Made by a program: the position numbers and the translations under genes. From Candidatus Cryptobacteroides sp. (GTDB lineage Bacteria > Bacteroidota > Bacteroidia > Bacteroidales > UBA932), in contig JARIAS010000044.1 in the NCBI GenBank assembly GCA_029257745.1, positions 1-45,491 on the forward strand: a stretch of DNA of 45,491 nucleotides, read 5' to 3'. The notes under the pieces were generated by a model, which was given only the letters and a program-made list of their open reading frames with translations, had not been told where the DNA came from and did not search any database. Positions within the stretch are counted from its first letter, which is position 1. Each line of letters opens with the position of its first letter. This document shows, one piece after another, positions 34,017-42,802 of this stretch.

Positions 34017-34577
34017 TTATAAAAGTTTACTTATATCTTTCTTAATACTCTCTGGTTTTGTTATAGGTGAATATCTTTCTATTACATTACCATTTCTGTC
34101 AATTAAGAATTTTGTGAAGTTCCATTTTATTTTGTTGGATAGAAAGCCTCCCTTTTGTCCCTTAAGCCAAGTGTAAAGAGGATCTTCATTTGCACCGTTT
34201 ACATCTATCTTTGAAAATTGCTTAAACTTAGCTCCATATTTTAATTCGCAGATTTCTTTAATTTTAGCATCGTCTTCAGGTGCCTGCTCTTTAAATTGGT
34301 TGCAAGGAAATCCTAGTACGACTAGACCTTTATCTGCAAATTCTTCTTGTAATTTTTCAAGACCACTAAGTTGAGGACTTAGTCCACATTGTGTAGCAGT
34401 ATTTACAATTAGCAAGACCTTACCCTTGTATTGAGAAAGGGAAACCATCTCTTTGTTTGTATCTTTTACAGAAAAGTCATATAAAGTTTTAGAATCTTTA
34501 TTTTTCATGCTTCCACATGAGCACAGTGAAAATAATCCCATAATAATTAATGTTACTGTTGTAAATTTTAGTTTCAT
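34017..34577 (-). CDS. Glutathione peroxidase-family lipoprotein
   Basis: This 186-residue thioredoxin-fold peroxidase has an N-terminal lipoprotein signal (LCSC, Cys21), so it is exported. The peroxidatic cysteine is Cys64 in NTATQCGLSPQ, in the place of selenocysteine in animal enzymes. FPCNQF supplies the second conserved Cys and the glutamine, and WNFTKFLID the conserved tryptophan and asparagine. Bacterial Cys-type members usually take electrons from thioredoxin rather than glutathione. It is the first gene of the run gpx, small membrane protein, mgsA, phosphodiesterase, GH2. A -7 element lies upstream. Confidence 0.92.
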   Translation of the reverse strand: MKLKFTTVTLIIMGLFSLCSCGSMKNKDSKTLYDFSVKDTNKEMVSLSQYKGKVLLIVNTATQCGLSPQLSGLEKLQEEFADKGLVVLGFPCNQFKEQAPEDDAKIKEICELKYGAKFKQFSKIDVNGANEDPLYTWLKGQKGGFLSNKIKWNFTKFLIDRNGNVIERYSPITKPESIKKDISKLL

Positions 34578-34597
34578 TTGTTTTTAATTTAATGATA

Positions 34598-34605
34598 CAA
34601 ATATA
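34598..34605 (-). promoter_or_regulatory. -7 promoter element of the gpx operon
   Basis: On the minus strand TATATTTG matches TAnnTTTG, 20 nt before the gpx ATG. No -33 TTG is found at normal distance. Confidence 0.4.
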
Positions 34606-34722
34606 GTCAAATTGTCTGATTATATTGTCATAGTTTTTTGTTATAATCATATGTAAAATATTCAAAAAGTATGCTAGATTGTAAAACTGTTTCATATATT
34701 TATTTTAGTCAAGTTTATATTT

Positions 34723-34751
34723 TTGAAGAAGATTATTTTTATTTACATTTG
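34723..34751 (+). promoter_or_regulatory. Promoter of the 34785 lipoprotein gene
   Basis: TTG, 18 bp, TACATTTG fits the Bacteroidetes -33/-7 pattern, one base short in the spacer. It ends 33 nt before the ATG. Confidence 0.55.
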
Positions 34752-34784
34752 CGAACTTTTATTTAACTTAATTAAAATAAGATT

Positions 34785-36050
34785 ATGAAAATCAAACAAA
34801 TTTTTACTTATTTACTTGTACTTTCATGTATGAGTATTATGGCTTCTTGTGAGAAACAGGAAAGCTCAAACAAAGAGAAACAAGCAAAGGAGGTTGAAAA
34901 ACCAGTCTTGAGTCCAGAACAAAGTGCTGCAATGACATTAAAAGGGGATATAGTTTTAAATACTAAACTCACATATAAGTCAGATAATTATACACTTACA
35001 GAGGATAATTCGGGAATGCCTGTTATCTATTCCTTTAAATGGATTACAGAGAATGAGTTTACTATTACAATGTCAGGACTTTCTTTGGCAATGGTAAAGG
35101 ACGAGAATGAGCATGATATTAGCATTAAAAGTCTTACTCTAAGAGCAAAATTATCTTCACAATGGGATAAAGGTGAGTTGCAAGGCGAGTCTTGGTTACA
35201 TTTTACAGCAGTATCTGCACAGCTTTCTTATTCAGATAGATATAATGTTATAGAAAAAACTATTGGCGGAAGCTTGACATCTGATATACAGCTTACAGGC
35301 TTATATAATGCTGAGACAAAAGAACTTAGTATGGATATAAATTCTCCTCTAGAGGCTTTGCATTTGGTTGTGGATAAACAAGCTGTTAATCAAGAACTTG
35401 CAGCAAATATTGAGACACTTAGGGCTTCGTGGAATGAGAAGAGAGAAGATTACCTTTTCAAAGAAGATCAAAAGGATGTTACAACAGGAAGAAAGTTCTT
35501 ATCTGCAGAAGATGTTGATAAGGTAAAAGCAATTTTAGGTACAGAATTTTCAGTTGATATAAGAATGATAAAATTATTTACATCTGTATCTGGAATAGGT
35601 AGACCAAGCAATATTATTTCAACAAAAGAACCTGTTGTTATAAAGTTAAATGCTGAGTATACAACTGATAGAAGGGGAGCAAGCTTTATTTCTTTATCAA
35701 CTATTGATGAACCTTTTATGCAGTATTCAAGTATTAAATTGGTATTTAATAAGATTTTCCAAAAGAATATTCCTCTTACTTACGACGCTACAATGGCAGC
35801 TGATATGTCAGGTGAGCATATCTTAAGGGTAAATGATATTTTAAATCCTGATGGAGAGAATTCTGGAGCCTTGTATGCCAATACAGATGGAAATGCCTTT
35901 CCTGTATCAGAAGCTAATAAAAGTTCGTTTAGCTTTAAGCTCAATCTTAATACAAAGACTCTTAGTGGCTTTTCCTTCCAACATAAGGTAGAAGATAGGG
36001 CAACAGATGTAGGTTTTACAATAACAGCAAAAGATAAAACTTTTGAATAG
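34785..36050 (+). CDS. Unrecognised lipoprotein with a beta-rich two-part fold
   Basis: I do not recognise this 421-residue protein. It has a clear lipobox (IMASC, Cys22) and a charged linker (about 23-45). Two beta-strand-rich stretches follow: about 50-200 with alternating hydrophobic patterns (FTITMSGLSLAM; LHFTAVSAQLSY; GGSLTSDIQLTGLY), and about 265-421 ending in FSFKLNLNTKTLSGFSFQHKV. A helical acidic linker (about 205-260) separates them. The pattern suggests a calycin-like or layered beta-sheet lipid- or ligand-binding fold, but that is a guess. It has its own promoter and a bidirectional terminator, so it is a single-gene unit on the plus strand. Confidence 0.75.
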   Translation: MKIKQIFTYLLVLSCMSIMASCEKQESSNKEKQAKEVEKPVLSPEQSAAMTLKGDIVLNTKLTYKSDNYTLTEDNSGMPVIYSFKWITENEFTITMSGLSLAMVKDENEHDISIKSLTLRAKLSSQWDKGELQGESWLHFTAVSAQLSYSDRYNVIEKTIGGSLTSDIQLTGLYNAETKELSMDINSPLEALHLVVDKQAVNQELAANIETLRASWNEKREDYLFKEDQKDVTTGRKFLSAEDVDKVKAILGTEFSVDIRMIKLFTSVSGIGRPSNIISTKEPVVIKLNAEYTTDRRGASFISLSTIDEPFMQYSSIKLVFNKIFQKNIPLTYDATMAADMSGEHILRVNDILNPDGENSGALYANTDGNAFPVSEANKSSFSFKLNLNTKTLSGFSFQHKVEDRATDVGFTITAKDKTFE

Positions 36051-36167
36051 TCGCATTTGTAAATAAAGTATACGAGGTAGTATAAACTATACCTGGTCTT
36101 AAAAAGTTCTGCTTATAAGTGATTTTAAGAGAGATAGCTTTAATTTATATGTGGCTTTTATAAACAA

Positions 36168-36202
36168 TTAAAGGTGTGCCATAATTATTGGCACACCTTT
36201 AA
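36168..36202. terminator. Bidirectional terminator between convergent genes
   Basis: A perfect 14-bp stem, TTAAAGGTGTGCCA with TGGCACACCTTTAA, has a TAATTAT loop. T-rich and A-rich ends suit both strands. It serves the lipoprotein gene (plus) and hemG (minus). Confidence 0.85.
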
Positions 36203-36229
36203 TATTCTGTAATGATGTTTTGCTAAAAC

Positions 36230-37618
36230 TTATACATGATTTGAGCCTAGAATATCGTTTATAATTATCTTAGCTTGTGCTATTCTATGTGCCATACCTA
36301 CACCATCTCTTAGATTTCCTGCTATGTGTAAGCCTTTATATTGCTTTTCAGTCTCTTTTATCGCTTCTAATCTTTCTTTTGAAGATTGTTCATACTGAGG
36401 TATCGCATATTGATGACGAAAGATTTTTATCCAATCAGCTTTTTTCCCAATAGGGAAAGCCAACATTCTGTGTAATGCAGTATTGATTTTATCTTCTATC
36501 TGATTGTCAGTTAGTTGCATAAAGTCTGTGTGCTTTATCCCTCCCATGAAGAATGAAAATAACATTGCCTTTTCAGGACATCTATTGCTAAAACATGATG
36601 AAGGGTAGAGTATTCCTAGAAAATCCTCTTTGTCTTTTGAACTGATTAATCCACCAAAGGCATTAAAGTCTAGATTGCCCCTATCTTTTATAGCCACTGC
36701 AGCCTGAATTACAGGGGCGTAGCGTATATTCGTAATCTGATTTAGTATATTTTTGTCTATAAAAGCTAGTAGTGGGCTTAGACTATGTGCTCCAATTGTG
36801 CTTACTATGTGTTTGGAAGAAAAGATGAGTGTGGACTCTTTTTGTGTTGCATTTACACTCCATTGATAATCAGCTATCTGTTTTAGACTTATGTTTTCAA
36901 CATCAGTTAATATATTCTCTTCTCCAAGTTCCTTTACTAGAGCCTTTATTAGATTCTCCATACCTCCTTTTACTGAAAATATGGCTTTCTTGCTTGCTTT
37001 GGCATTTTTTACCTCTATACTAGATTTTGCCTCCTTAGCTTTAGCAATAGCCCCCTTTATAAAACTACCATAATTCTGCTCTAAGTTGTATAATTTGGGC
37101 AGGGCATATTTTGTTACAAGGCTATATGGGTCTCCAGCATAAATACCTGAGATAAAAGGGTCTACTGCATAGTCAACATAGCTTTGTCCCAAACGTCTTC
37201 TTGCTATTTCTGCAACACTTTCATTTGGATTATCTCCTTTCGCTCTAAAAGGCTCTCCCAATATGCGAAACTTGTCTTTGAGTGTGAATAACGGCGTAAA
37301 AAGTCCTTGTATTGGATTGCTTGGCAGGGCATGGAAGCTCTTATCTTTCCAAATAAGACGTTTTTTTGCCTTATCATTTCCGTATTCCATCTCACAATCA
37401 AGTCCATCGAAAAGTTCTAAAACTTCTTGAGTTCCAGCTGCACCAGAATTTGGACCAGACTCAAATGTAAATCCGTCCGTGTGATATGTCTTTATCTGCC
37501 CTCCTATTCTAGGACTTTTTTCTAATATAAGATAAGACAGCTTGTTTTTCTTGCATTGTAAAGCAGTGCTAAGTCCACTAAGTCCTGCTCCTATGATTAT
37601 AACATCAGCTTTTTTCAT
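36230..37618 (-). CDS. hemG: Protoporphyrinogen oxidase (HemY-type, FAD-dependent)
   Basis: This 462-residue flavoprotein oxidises protoporphyrinogen IX to protoporphyrin IX, the penultimate step of haem synthesis. The N-terminal FAD-binding motif is IIIGAGLSGLSTALQC, followed by LEKSPRIGGQIKTY and FESGPNSG. The C-terminal GLHIAGNLRDGVGMAHRIAQA closes the FAD site. The start is at ATG 37618, directly before the beta strand of the dinucleotide fold; the frame can be read eight codons further upstream, but family proteins start here. The enzyme class uses oxygen as acceptor. It stands alone, with no other haem gene in the window. Confidence 0.9.
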   Translation of the reverse strand: MKKADVIIIGAGLSGLSTALQCKKNKLSYLILEKSPRIGGQIKTYHTDGFTFESGPNSGAAGTQEVLELFDGLDCEMEYGNDKAKKRLIWKDKSFHALPSNPIQGLFTPLFTLKDKFRILGEPFRAKGDNPNESVAEIARRRLGQSYVDYAVDPFISGIYAGDPYSLVTKYALPKLYNLEQNYGSFIKGAIAKAKEAKSSIEVKNAKASKKAIFSVKGGMENLIKALVKELGEENILTDVENISLKQIADYQWSVNATQKESTLIFSSKHIVSTIGAHSLSPLLAFIDKNILNQITNIRYAPVIQAAVAIKDRGNLDFNAFGGLISSKDKEDFLGILYPSSCFSNRCPEKAMLFSFFMGGIKHTDFMQLTDNQIEDKINTALHRMLAFPIGKKADWIKIFRHQYAIPQYEQSSKERLEAIKETEKQYKGLHIAGNLRDGVGMAHRIAQAKIIINDILGSNHV

Positions 37619-37639
37619 AATAATCCAAGTTAGCTTGTG

Positions 37640-37647
37640 CAAATATA
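37640..37647 (-). promoter_or_regulatory. -7 promoter element of hemG
   Basis: On the minus strand TATATTTG matches TAnnTTTG, 21 nt before the hemG ATG at 37618. No -33 match is found. Confidence 0.4.
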
Positions 37648-37810
37648 GTTGGTATTATTTTTTTTAATGTGAAAAATAACTTTTTTCTACATAATTTCTT
37701 GACCTGCAATTAAAATCTTAATAATTTGTATGAAAATGCACTTTGTTTTTTTATTTAATATCTATATGCAAAAATTTCTGATTTATCTTTGAAAAGTTAG
37801 TGTAAGTAAT

Positions 37811-37848
37811 AAAAAATATCCTAGATTGTTTATGAATAATCTAGGATA
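37811..37848 (-). terminator. Intrinsic terminator after ahpF
   Basis: An 11-bp stem, TATCCTAGATT with AATCTAGGATA, has a 10-nt loop. On the minus strand it is followed by TTTTTT. Confidence 0.85.
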
Positions 37849-37869
37849 ATATTAAAATACAGATAATTG

Positions 37870-39414
37870 CTATCCTCTAATTCTTTCATCAAAGGCAGTT
37901 AAAGCGGCTTTTGCTCCCTCTCCCATTGCTATTACAATTTGCTTGTAAGGCACAGTAGTACAGTCTCCTGCTGCATAGATGTTTTTATGACTGGTGCGTC
38001 CTCTCTCGTCTATTATAATCTCACCCATCTTGTTACGTTCTACTAAGGCTGCAAAATTCTCTGTATTAGGTGTCAAGCCTATTTGTACAAAGATGCCATC
38101 TAGTTTTACATCGCTAAGTTTGCCACAGGAACGATCTTCAAGTTTTAATCCAATTACCTTAGAATTATCACCTAAAACTTCCTTGCTGGCAACATTTTTC
38201 ATTACTTTTACATTGTCCAAACTGTATAGCTTTTCTTGTAAGACCTTATCAGCCTTTAATTCAGGCATGAACTCCAATACAGTAACACTTGAACATATAC
38301 CTGCAAGGTCAATAGCAGCTTCAATGCCAGAGTTTCCACCTCCAACTACTGCAACATCCTTACCCTTAAAAAATGGTCCATCGCAGTGAGGACAAAAGGC
38401 TACACCCTTTCCTGTATACTGCTCTTCTCCTTCCACATTTAGTTTTCTCCATTTAGCACCTGTTGCAAGTATAATTTGTTGAGTAACAATTTTTTCCTGC
38501 ATATTTGTGAGAAGGATAAAATTATCGCCATCTTCCTCTACTTTTTCTACCATTCTTTGGTCTAATATTGTGATATTGTACTCATCAATATGTTTTTTGA
38601 GATCTGCAGCTAATGTCTGTCCAGTAGTATGTGCAACAGAGGGAATATTCTCAATGCCAACAGTCTCATTTACCTGTCCACCAATACGTTCTGCTATAAT
38701 GGCAACTTTAAGACCCTTTCTTGCATAATATATAGCCGCAGCAGTACCTGCTGGACCTCCTCCAACAACTACTAGCTCAAATTCTTTTGCTTCATTAGAA
38801 GACAGGTCTATTTCTTCCTTACCAATTTTTTCTTCTAGTTTTATAAGAAGATTACCAAGTGTACTGGCTCCTATATGTAGCTCCTCGCCATTTGCATATA
38901 CAGTTGGTACAGCACTTATATTGTGTTTTTCTATTTCGTCTTTGTAGATAGCCCCATCAACCATCTCATGCTCTATGTTTTCATTTAGTAGAGCCATTAT
39001 ATTTAGGCTTTGAACAACTTCTGGGCAGTTGGTACAGCTTAGAGAAGCATAGGTCTTTAACTGTATTTTTCCTTTAAGAGCCTTTATTCTTTTCTGTAAA
39101 AGCTCGTCAGGTAAGTTCTTACCTAGCCCCTCAGCATTTAGAATGGCGAGGATAAAACTTGTAAACTCATGTCCTCCGGGTACACCTTTGAACCTTATAC
39201 CACTATCTTTTCCATTCTTTTGTATAGTTAGTATTAGTTTGTCGCTTTCAATAAGTTCAAAACTAATATTATCATTTGTAGAAGCTACTTCCTGCACAAA
39301 TTCTTTTAACTGCTTTCCCCAGTTATCATTTGTATAGTTTGCAACTAAATTATATTTTGATTGAATAGGACTAAATATCTCTTTTAGTCTTTCTAACATC
39401 TCTTTTTCTAACAT
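37870..39414 (-). CDS. ahpF: Alkyl hydroperoxide reductase subunit F
   Basis: This 514-residue flavoprotein passes electrons from NADH to AhpC. The N-terminal double thioredoxin-fold domain carries the CTNC disulfide at Cys127/Cys130. The FAD domain starts at ELVVVGGGPAGTAAAIYYARKG near residue 212. The redox-active CPHC lies in the NAD-binding domain near 340, which itself has DVAVVGGGNSGIEAA. The C-terminal NIYAAGDCTTVPYKQI binds FAD. All cysteines are present and the length matches the 521-residue enteric enzyme. It lies 77 nt downstream of ahpC, with a hairpin in the gap. Confidence 0.97.
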   Translation of the reverse strand: MLEKEMLERLKEIFSPIQSKYNLVANYTNDNWGKQLKEFVQEVASTNDNISFELIESDKLILTIQKNGKDSGIRFKGVPGGHEFTSFILAILNAEGLGKNLPDELLQKRIKALKGKIQLKTYASLSCTNCPEVVQSLNIMALLNENIEHEMVDGAIYKDEIEKHNISAVPTVYANGEELHIGASTLGNLLIKLEEKIGKEEIDLSSNEAKEFELVVVGGGPAGTAAAIYYARKGLKVAIIAERIGGQVNETVGIENIPSVAHTTGQTLAADLKKHIDEYNITILDQRMVEKVEEDGDNFILLTNMQEKIVTQQIILATGAKWRKLNVEGEEQYTGKGVAFCPHCDGPFFKGKDVAVVGGGNSGIEAAIDLAGICSSVTVLEFMPELKADKVLQEKLYSLDNVKVMKNVASKEVLGDNSKVIGLKLEDRSCGKLSDVKLDGIFVQIGLTPNTENFAALVERNKMGEIIIDERGRTSHKNIYAAGDCTTVPYKQIVIAMGEGAKAALTAFDERIRG

Positions 39415-39436
39415 AATACTATCAATTTATTAAGAA

Positions 39437-39467
39437 AACTGCCCAAGCAAGGGCTGCAAGGGCAGTT
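39437..39467 (-). terminator. Attenuator-like hairpin between ahpC and ahpF
   Basis: An 8-bp GC-rich stem, AACTGCCC with GGGCAGTT, has a 15-nt loop and is followed on the minus strand by TTCTTAAT. The stem is strong but the T tract is short, which fits partial termination that favours ahpC. Confidence 0.55.
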
Positions 39468-39491
39468 AATTGTTATTATTTAATAGTAAAA

Positions 39492-40061
39492 TTAAATCTT
39501 GCCAACAAGGTCAATGCTTGGTTTTAACACCTCATCACCTTCTTTCCATTTTGCAGGGCAAACTGCATCTGGGTGAGTGTGGATAAATTGTGCTGCCTTA
39601 ACCTTTCTTAGAAGCTCTTGAGCATCTCTACCAATACCATTGTCGTGAACCTCTACAATCTTTAGACGTCCTTCTGGATTGAATACAAAGGTACCACGAT
39701 ATGCAATTCCTTCTTCCTCAATCATAACACCAAGTTCACGGCAAAGATCTCCAACAGGGTCAGCCATCATAGTGTATTGAATTTTGTCAATAGTTTCAGT
39801 AGCATCAGCCCAAGCTTTGTGAACAAAGTGAGTATCAGTTGATACTGAGATTATTTCTACACCCATTTTCTTGAACTCTTCATAGTTATCAGCCATATCT
39901 GAAAGTTCAGTAGGACATACAAATGTGAAGTCAGCAGGATAAAAGAATAGTACTACCCATTTTCCTTTAAGATCTTCACTATTTACTGTTACAAAACCTT
40001 CTCCCTTACGATATGCTTGAAGCTTGAAGCTTGGCATAGGTGCATTCATTAATGTCATCAT
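39492..40061 (-). CDS. ahpC: Alkyl hydroperoxide reductase subunit C (peroxiredoxin)
   Basis: This 189-residue typical 2-Cys peroxiredoxin reduces H2O2, organic peroxides and peroxynitrite. The peroxidatic Cys49 is in DFTFVCPTEL and the resolving cysteine in HPDAVCPAKW near residue 168. The GxxY-F C-terminal motif of sensitive peroxiredoxins is not evident. Either of two adjacent ATG codons (40061 or 40058) may be the start. A -7 element lies at 40109-40116. It is divergent from the protease gene at 40275. Confidence 0.97.
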   Translation of the reverse strand: MMTLMNAPMPSFKLQAYRKGEGFVTVNSEDLKGKWVVLFFYPADFTFVCPTELSDMADNYEEFKKMGVEIISVSTDTHFVHKAWADATETIDKIQYTMMADPVGDLCRELGVMIEEEGIAYRGTFVFNPEGRLKIVEVHDNGIGRDAQELLRKVKAAQFIHTHPDAVCPAKWKEGDEVLKPSIDLVGKI

Positions 40062-40108
40062 AATTTCTATTTTTATATTACTAATTTATAATTATTCTAA
40101 TTGAGTTA

Positions 40109-40116
40109 CAAAAGTA
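40109..40116 (-). promoter_or_regulatory. -7 promoter element of ahpC
   Basis: On the minus strand TACTTTTG matches TAnnTTTG, 47 nt before the ahpC ATG. I see no clear OxyR-type dyad next to it. Confidence 0.45.
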
Positions 40117-40274
40117 GTCAATAATTTTTACATATCCTAATTATGCTATATTTTTTTAAATTTTATTAAAAGTTATATGGTAAAATAGTTAGTCTAGTAA
40201 TAATTTATATATTTTTGTATAAATTTATAAAATAATTGTAAACTATCTATAATTGGCATTAAAATATAATTATT

Positions 40275-42638
40275 GTGAAGTATAAAATATTACTTACTTT
40301 CTCTTTACTATTTTTAATCTCTTGTCAGAAAGAGCAGATTTTACTCAACAATGGCGGTAAGTATGTATCAAAAGTAGGTTCAAGGACAATAAAGGCTTAT
40401 AAGAAAGGTTCTGTAATTATTAAACTTAATCAAGACTTTGCAGACTTGGTAGGGGATGAATTGGCAAAAGGTAATTTAAAAACCAAATCCTCAAGTCTGA
40501 ATATGGCGTTGATGTCTATGAATGCCAAGGAGGTTAAGCCACTTTTTCCTTTTAATCCTAAGTTTCCTAATAGATATAAAAGTTTTGGTCTGGATAAGTG
40601 GTTTGTTATAAAATATGATGAAAATAAAGCAATTACAAGGGCTGATATTTCTTTGGAAAAGGTGGAAGGTATAGAGCACGTGGAAAAGGTTCGTAACATC
40701 GTATCGACGGCAAAGCCTGTTTTTAATGATAAGTACTATTCGTTATTGTGGAATTATTCTAATAAGGGTAGTTTTTTATATGATAGGAAAAAAGGTGTAG
40801 ATATAAATGTTGTACCTGTTTGGGAGAATTATACAACAGGGAAGCCTAATGTTATAGTTGCTGTTATGGATGAGGGTGTTCAGTTGGGACATCCAGATTT
40901 ACGTCTTAATACCTTGCCTAAGACTGAAGGAGGTAGTAAAAATTTTATAGAGGAAGATGCTGAGATAGATGCAGGGGAACATGGTACTCATGTGGCTGGA
41001 GTTATAGCTGCAACAAATAATAATGGTATTGGGGTGTGCGGTATCGCAGGTGGTAACTTTTTAAAAGGGGAGAGTGGAGTTAAGATTATGTCATGCGAAC
41101 TTTTGAGGCAGGTAGTAGTGGAAGGTGAAGAGGAAACTGAGTCTGCTGAAAATTTTGCTGCATCTTATGTATATGCGGCTGATAATGGTGCTGTTATATC
41201 CCAAAATAGTTGGGGCTACGCCTTAGATGATTTTAATGAAAATGGTAAAATAGATTCAGATGATAAAGAGTATTTTAAAAGAATTAAAATAGAACCTTCC
41301 TTAAAAGTCGCAATAGATTATTTTATAAAAAATGCTGGCTGTGATGATGATGGAAAACAGTTGTCAAATTCCCCAATGAAGGGTGGCCTGGTAGTTTTTG
41401 CAGCAGGTAATGATAGTATAGAGGCCGGCCCTCCTTCTAGTTATGAACCTATTATATCGGTAGCTGCAGTAGATGCTAATGGAAGGAAGGCTAGGTTTTC
41501 AAACTATGGAGATTTTGTTGATATATGTGCACCTGGAGTTGATATATATAGTACTATATATGGCTCTAGTTATGGTGCTATGGATGGGACTTCAATGGCT
41601 TGCCCTCATGTTTCTGGAGTTGCTGCCTTGGTCTTGTCTTACGTAGGTGGTAAAGGATTTACTAATGATATGCTAAAAGAAGCTATATTATCGCCTGCTA
41701 ATAATAAAATAGTTAGAGCAAGTCAAAAAATAGGTCCTTTATTAGATGCGTTAGCATCTGTCAGTTATTATGATTTAGATTTGCCTGAACAGCCTGAGCT
41801 TACATTTAAATGGACAGGTAAGGACTTGTTATTAAAATGGAAGGCAACAGGAGATTCTAAAAATAGAGCAGCATCAAGGTATAGAATTTTTATTAGTGAA
41901 AATAAGGACTTGTTGCAGAATATTAATAATGACTCTCCAGATGTACTTGTCGTGGAGGTTGAAGCAAATTCAAAATCTATTGGCGATATATTGAAAAAAA
42001 GTATTCGTTCGTTGGAGAACAATAAGACTTATTATATTGCAGTAAAAGCATATAATTATATAGATAGGACTTCCAATAAAATGCAAGTATATGAGTTGCA
42101 TACTGTTAAGAATAATCCTCCTAGTGTTGTCAAGGAACTTAGTAATATTGTTTTAGATAAAAATAGTCAGTATTTATTTAATATAAGAGATTATGTCAAA
42201 GATGATGAATGGGATGAGTTTAGCCTAAAATGTATTTATGATAGGAATAGTTTAAATGTTGATATTGATGGAGATATTGTTAAGATAGAGGCCTTGAGTG
42301 TTGGTACATATTCTTTTGAATGTTTAGTGACAGACTTGGCTGATAATAGTGTTAAATTGACTTGTGATATTTTAGTAAAAAAGCAAGGTGAAGAGGTATT
42401 AGTCAATTTTTCTCAAGATAAAAGTTTTTTAAATATTAAAACATATACAGAAGAAAGTGAAAAAGTAAAGATTGATATTTACACAGGCTCGGGAAGTTTG
42501 ATATATTCAAAGGAGGCAAAGCTCTCAGCATTTGATACATATACAATATATATAAAGGATCTTGCAATAGGTAAATATATATTAAAATTGACTTATCCCA
42601 ATAAGACTATTACTCATATGTTTATTAAAGTATATTAA
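40275..42638 (+). CDS. Subtilisin-family (S8) lipoprotein protease 1
   Basis: This 787-residue protein starts at a GTG that opens directly on a lipoprotein signal (LLFLISC, Cys17). Residues about 45-150 look like a propeptide (KKGSVIIKLNQDFADLVGDE to VEGIEHVEKVRNI). The S8 domain (about 170-495) has the full triad, Asp199 (AVMDEGV), His236 (EHGTHVAG) and Ser440 (DGTSMACPHVSG), plus oxyanion Asn379 in AAGN. A fibronectin III-like part (about 510-615) and a cadherin/Ig-like part (about 620-705) follow. The last 75 residues resemble a type IX secretion sorting domain. It is the first of three tandem paralogs and should be an active surface or periplasmic endopeptidase. Confidence 0.92.
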   Translation: MKYKILLTFSLLFLISCQKEQILLNNGGKYVSKVGSRTIKAYKKGSVIIKLNQDFADLVGDELAKGNLKTKSSSLNMALMSMNAKEVKPLFPFNPKFPNRYKSFGLDKWFVIKYDENKAITRADISLEKVEGIEHVEKVRNIVSTAKPVFNDKYYSLLWNYSNKGSFLYDRKKGVDINVVPVWENYTTGKPNVIVAVMDEGVQLGHPDLRLNTLPKTEGGSKNFIEEDAEIDAGEHGTHVAGVIAATNNNGIGVCGIAGGNFLKGESGVKIMSCELLRQVVVEGEEETESAENFAASYVYAADNGAVISQNSWGYALDDFNENGKIDSDDKEYFKRIKIEPSLKVAIDYFIKNAGCDDDGKQLSNSPMKGGLVVFAAGNDSIEAGPPSSYEPIISVAAVDANGRKARFSNYGDFVDICAPGVDIYSTIYGSSYGAMDGTSMACPHVSGVAALVLSYVGGKGFTNDMLKEAILSPANNKIVRASQKIGPLLDALASVSYYDLDLPEQPELTFKWTGKDLLLKWKATGDSKNRAASRYRIFISENKDLLQNINNDSPDVLVVEVEANSKSIGDILKKSIRSLENNKTYYIAVKAYNYIDRTSNKMQVYELHTVKNNPPSVVKELSNIVLDKNSQYLFNIRDYVKDDEWDEFSLKCIYDRNSLNVDIDGDIVKIEALSVGTYSFECLVTDLADNSVKLTCDILVKKQGEEVLVNFSQDKSFLNIKTYTEESEKVKIDIYTGSGSLIYSKEAKLSAFDTYTIYIKDLAIGKYILKLTYPNKTITHMFIKVY

Positions 42639-42703
42639 TTATATTTTAAATCTTAATAGCCTTTGTTTATTATGAGAAAAAGGTAAAAACTAATATTAAC
42701 TTA

Positions 42704-42733
42704 TTGGATTTTATCTATATATACTTATATTTG
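42704..42733 (+). promoter_or_regulatory. Consensus Bacteroidetes promoter of S8 protease 2
   Basis: TTG, 19 bp, TATATTTG is an exact match to the -33/-7 pattern, about 70 nt before the ATG at 42803. A small hairpin CTACA/TGTAG lies in the leader. The second protease is thus likely transcribed independently of the first. Confidence 0.7.
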
Positions 42734-42802
42734 TTAAAATGACTACAATTTTTATATGTAGTAGCCACATTCTATTAATTACAACTAAATATAACTTTTA
42801 TA

